A DNA stretch of 64,000 bases from JAKFWF01 sp031374115 (GTDB taxonomy: Bacteria; Pseudomonadota; Alphaproteobacteria; Rhizobiales; Hyphomicrobiaceae): contig JANMNO010000039.1 of assembly GCA_031374115.1 (NCBI GenBank), positions 1 through 64,000 of the forward strand. The letters run 5' to 3'. Numbering within the stretch: position 1 is the first letter of the stretch; every line of letters starts with the position of its first letter. Made by a program: the position numbers and the translations under genes. Below are positions 61,898 through 64,000 of this stretch, piece by piece. The notes under the pieces were generated by a model that was given only the letters and a program-made list of their open reading frames with translations, was not told the DNA's origin and made no database searches.

Positions 61898-62776
61898 TTA
61901 CTTTGGGTTTACGGCGGCGCTGTAGGCATGCATCAGCGCTTCCGAGTGACGGCCAGGCTGATATTGATGCGGCCCAATCTGGCTGACCGGGGTCACCTCG
62001 GCCGCTGTACCCACGATGAAGCACTCGGTGAAGCTCGGCAGTTCCTCGGGCATGATGCGCCGCTCGACCACGTTCATGCCAGTCTTCTTGGCGATTTCGA
62101 TCAAGGTCTGGCGGGTAATGCCATTGAGGAAGCAATCGGCGATCGGTGTATGCAACGCGCCATTCTTGATGAAAAACACGTTAGCGCCGGTACACTCCGC
62201 TACCCGACCCTGCCAATCGTACATCAGCGCGTCGGCGAAGCCTTTGTTCTCGGCGCGCATTTTCGAGATCGTGCAGATCATATAGAGGCCGGCGGCCTTG
62301 GAGGCGACCGGTGCGCATGCGGGGTCGGGCCGGCGATAATCCGCGATGTCGAGGCGGATGCCGCGCATCTTGGTTACCGGATCGAACATCGACGGCCAGA
62401 CCCAGGTCGCGATCGCGGTATGGATCTTGTTGTGCTGAGCCGATACGGCCATCATCTCGCTGCCGCGCCAGGCGACCGGCCGGACGTATTGATCGCCACC
62501 ACCGTTGAGCTTGAGCACTTCATCCTTGGCTGCATTGAGTTCGGCAACGGAGAAGGGAATCTCAAAGTCCAGCAGCTGTGCGGACTTCCGAAATCGCTCG
62601 GAATGCTCAGTCGTTTTGAAGATTTTGCCACCGTAGGCTCGTTCGCCCTCGAACACGCAGGAGCCGTAGTGCAAGCCATGTGACAGGACATGGAGTTTGG
62701 CATCTCGCCACGGAATGACCTTGCCGTTCATCCAAATAAAGCCGTCGCGATCATCGAAGGGGATCAGCTCTGCCAT
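61898..62776 (-). CDS. ilvE: branched-chain amino acid aminotransferase (class IV)
   Basis: PLP enzyme of 292 residues that transaminates Leu, Ile and Val with 2-oxoglutarate. The class IV features are HGLHYGSCVFEGERAY, RFRKSAQLLDF, the PLP lysine in ASKAAGLYMICTISK near residue 160, and GITRQTLIEIAKKTG. D-amino acid or lyase activity of other class IV members cannot be excluded. It is divergent from the PetP-like gene, an arrangement I know from several Hyphomicrobiales. Confidence 0.9.
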   Translation of the reverse strand: MAELIPFDDRDGFIWMNGKVIPWRDAKLHVLSHGLHYGSCVFEGERAYGGKIFKTTEHSERFRKSAQLLDFEIPFSVAELNAAKDEVLKLNGGGDQYVRPVAWRGSEMMAVSAQHNKIHTAIATWVWPSMFDPVTKMRGIRLDIADYRRPDPACAPVASKAAGLYMICTISKMRAENKGFADALMYDWQGRVAECTGANVFFIKNGALHTPIADCFLNGITRQTLIEIAKKTGMNVVERRIMPEELPSFTECFIVGTAAEVTPVSQIGPHQYQPGRHSEALMHAYSAAVNPK

Positions 62777-62828
62777 CGGGTCTCCTCGGTCTACCGCGTG
62801 CCGGAGGCTGTAGCAGACCTACGCACCG

Positions 62829-62853
62829 GTCATTTTTACTTAGAAATAATGAC
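62829..62853. promoter_or_regulatory. 25-base inverted repeat in the ilvE / petP divergent spacer
   Basis: GTCATT (62829-62834) and AATGAC (62848-62853) are perfect arms; inside, TT pairs with AA and CT with AG, leaving two mismatched pairs and one central base. It is 37 bases from the MarR-type start and 53 from the aminotransferase start, so it is a good candidate operator for the regulator acting on both genes. Confidence 0.6.
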
Positions 62854-62889
62854 TTGCCACGGGTAACAACCGCCTCCTAATTAGTCAAC

Positions 62890-63474
62890 ATGACTGACAT
62901 AAATTCAACCGCTGATCGTATAACCAGTTTGCCGGCCGGCGAGTCTTCGCCTGTCGACGCCGATATCCAACGGTTGACTGCGGTTGTCGAGTTGATCTTC
63001 TTCGCATATCGCGACTTCACCGGTGAGGCCGACGCAGTACTTAAGAAATTTGACTTCGGTCGCGCCCATCATCGTGTCTTGCACTTCGTAACTTGGCGCC
63101 CAGGATTACGCGTCGCCGATCTTTTGGAAATTCTCAAGATAACAAAGCAGAGCCTGGCTCGTGTACTCAAACAACTGGTCGATCGGGGGTTTATTCTCCA
63201 AGAGGCTGGTGAAGCGGATAGACGCGAGCGCCGCCTCTATCCGACGGCGGCAGGCCGCAGGCTCGCAGAACAATTACGCGCGCTACAAACACGGCGGATC
63301 GCCGGCGCCCTCGGTGAGATCGAACCGCCCGCTCAGGCTGCCGCGGTACAGTTTCTTCTCGCGTTGACAACGTCGGTCAATCGATCTGCCATCGAGCAAT
63401 CGCTGGCAAATGCGGGGATAGGTGTACCGGAGCCGGCGAATGCAATCGGCCGGGACCGGTCAAGAACGAAGTAA
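62890..63474 (+). CDS. petP: MarR family transcriptional regulator, PetP-like
   Basis: A 194-residue MarR-type winged-helix protein. The recognition helix region is LLEILKITKQSLARVLKQLVDRGF and the wing has EADRRERRLYPTAAGRRL. FDFGRAHHRVLHFVTW precedes it, the pattern of PetP, which with PetR is needed for cytochrome bc1 gene expression in Rhodobacter capsulatus. The response regulator gene follows 40 bases later. The equivalence to PetP is by resemblance and order. Confidence 0.78.
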   Translation: MTDINSTADRITSLPAGESSPVDADIQRLTAVVELIFFAYRDFTGEADAVLKKFDFGRAHHRVLHFVTWRPGLRVADLLEILKITKQSLARVLKQLVDRGFILQEAGEADRRERRLYPTAAGRRLAEQLRALQTRRIAGALGEIEPPAQAAAVQFLLALTTSVNRSAIEQSLANAGIGVPEPANAIGRDRSRTK

Positions 63475-63514
63475 CCAGGCCGCAAAGCCTGAAATGACTG
63501 CGGAGGGGAAAATC

Positions 63515-64000
63515 ATGGCACTCGCAACTGAGCGGCGATGTGATCCGTTGCCGGATGATGCACCGCACGTACTCGTTGTCGACGATGACCATCGGATTCG
63601 CGAGTTGCTGTCACGCTACCTGGCCGAGAACGGCTTCAGGGTCACCCCCGCGAACGATGCCAACGCTGCGCGCGCCGCGATGCGTGGCCTAGCATTCGAT
63701 CTCGTCATTCTTGACGTGATGATGCCCGGCGAAAATGGGATCTCGCTGGCTCGTGATCTGAAACTAATGTCGAATGTGCCGATCTGCATGCTGACCGCCT
63801 TGGCAGACGCAGAGCACCGGATCGAAGGTCTCGAAGCGGGCGTCGATGATTACCTGCCCAAGCCGTTTGAACCTCGCGAGTTGTTACTGCGGCTCAAAAA
63901 CATCCTGCGGCGCGGCCGGATCACACAGGTTGCGGTCGATGAGATCATAATGGGGGAGTTCAGCTTTCACATCGGGCGCGGTGAACTGAAACGCGGCGAG
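63515..64000 (+). CDS. petR: response regulator, OmpR/PetR-like, 3' end outside window
   Basis: Frame from ATG 63515 (GGAGG eight bases upstream) open to the last base, 162 codons so far. The receiver domain has the acidic pocket VLVVDDDHR near residue 20, the phospho-acceptor Asp in VILDVMMPGENG near residue 69 and the Lys in LPKPFEPRELL. After it, GEFSFHIGRGELKRG looks like the first strands of an OmpR-type DNA-binding domain. An in-frame ATG at 63494 is an alternative start. A histidine kinase is not visible within the window. Confidence 0.9.
   Translation, partial: MALATERRCDPLPDDAPHVLVVDDDHRIRELLSRYLAENGFRVTPANDANAARAAMRGLAFDLVILDVMMPGENGISLARDLKLMSNVPICMLTALADAEHRIEGLEAGVDDYLPKPFEPRELLLRLKNILRRGRITQVAVDEIIMGEFSFHIGRGELKRGE

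Noticed and set aside
1..64000. tRNA, rRNA, CRISPR, insertion sequence, prophage and restriction or defence genes
   Set aside because: Spacers were read for T-loop motifs, regular repeats, terminal inverted repeats and transposase-like proteins; none was found.

Overview
This 64 kb window looks like ordinary chromosome of an alphaproteobacterium of the order Hyphomicrobiales (Rhizobiales). The evidence is gene order plus protein family. mnmE-mnmG-rsmG-parA-parB with two parS sites, hemE beside the PPDK regulator, secB/fxsA/Tim44/mltA/smr, htpX-rsmB-heparinase-purH with a divergent DUF1674 gene, phaR/phaA, and a PetP/PetR-type pair are all typical of that order. Genes are dense and GC-rich, with short gaps and many 4-base ATGA overlaps. 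I found no tRNA or rRNA gene, CRISPR array, insertion sequence or prophage.

Layout. 1-717: GNAT acetyltransferase, cut by the left edge. 772-6454: tRNA and rRNA modification (mnmE, mnmG, rsmG) and chromosome partition (parA, parB, two parS sites). 6573-7899: hisE and coaA. 7921-10643: a terminator, an unrecognised 202-residue protein, a PfkB kinase, a small conserved protein and hemJ. 10649-12979: hemE, a 408-base spacer with DnaA-box-like repeats that is the best candidate for the replication origin, and the PPDK regulator. 12972-19032: maf, coaE, dnaQ, secB, fxsA, Tim44, mltA, smr. 19141-22515 (minus): GST, ffh, rpsP, rimM. 22830-27687: a small membrane protein, dapF, mtaB, ftsY and two tandem IspZ/YciB paralogues. 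27926-31533: MarR and TetR regulators, an amidase and an esterase-like hydrolase. 31606-37657: purH, heparinase-like protein, rsmB, htpX (minus) and the SdhAF4-like DUF1674 protein. 37918-42167: TadG-like vWA protein, rpmF, a membrane protein and a PAS-GGDEF-EAL protein. 42169-44354: phaR and phaA. 44474-47284: a trimethylamine-methyltransferase-like protein divergent from a creatinase-type M24 protein. 47298-51022: coaBC, dut, cysK and a MoeB/ThiF-like enzyme. 51032-55821: two metallophosphatases and a secreted hydrolase. 56091-61526: FAH-family protein, a decayed GH3 glucosidase, a DMT transporter and a molybdopterin oxidoreductase. 61570-64000: ABM-domain protein, a class IV aminotransferase, a PetP-like MarR regulator and a PetR-like response regulator cut by the right edge.

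Together the left 20 kb forms the replication and partition neighbourhood: a candidate oriC about 8-10 kb from parS and parAB, with housekeeping genes for haem, CoA, protein export and the SRP pathway around it. The right half is more mixed and holds the less usual material: the quaternary-amine-type MttB/M24 pair, a glucosidase with several deletions, an orphan molybdoenzyme, and metallophosphatase variants. I did not find a clearly new multi-gene system. The best leads are the origin/parS architecture, the MttB-like/M24 pair, the 202-residue HTH protein, the IspZ duplication and several strong inverted repeats next to regulator genes.
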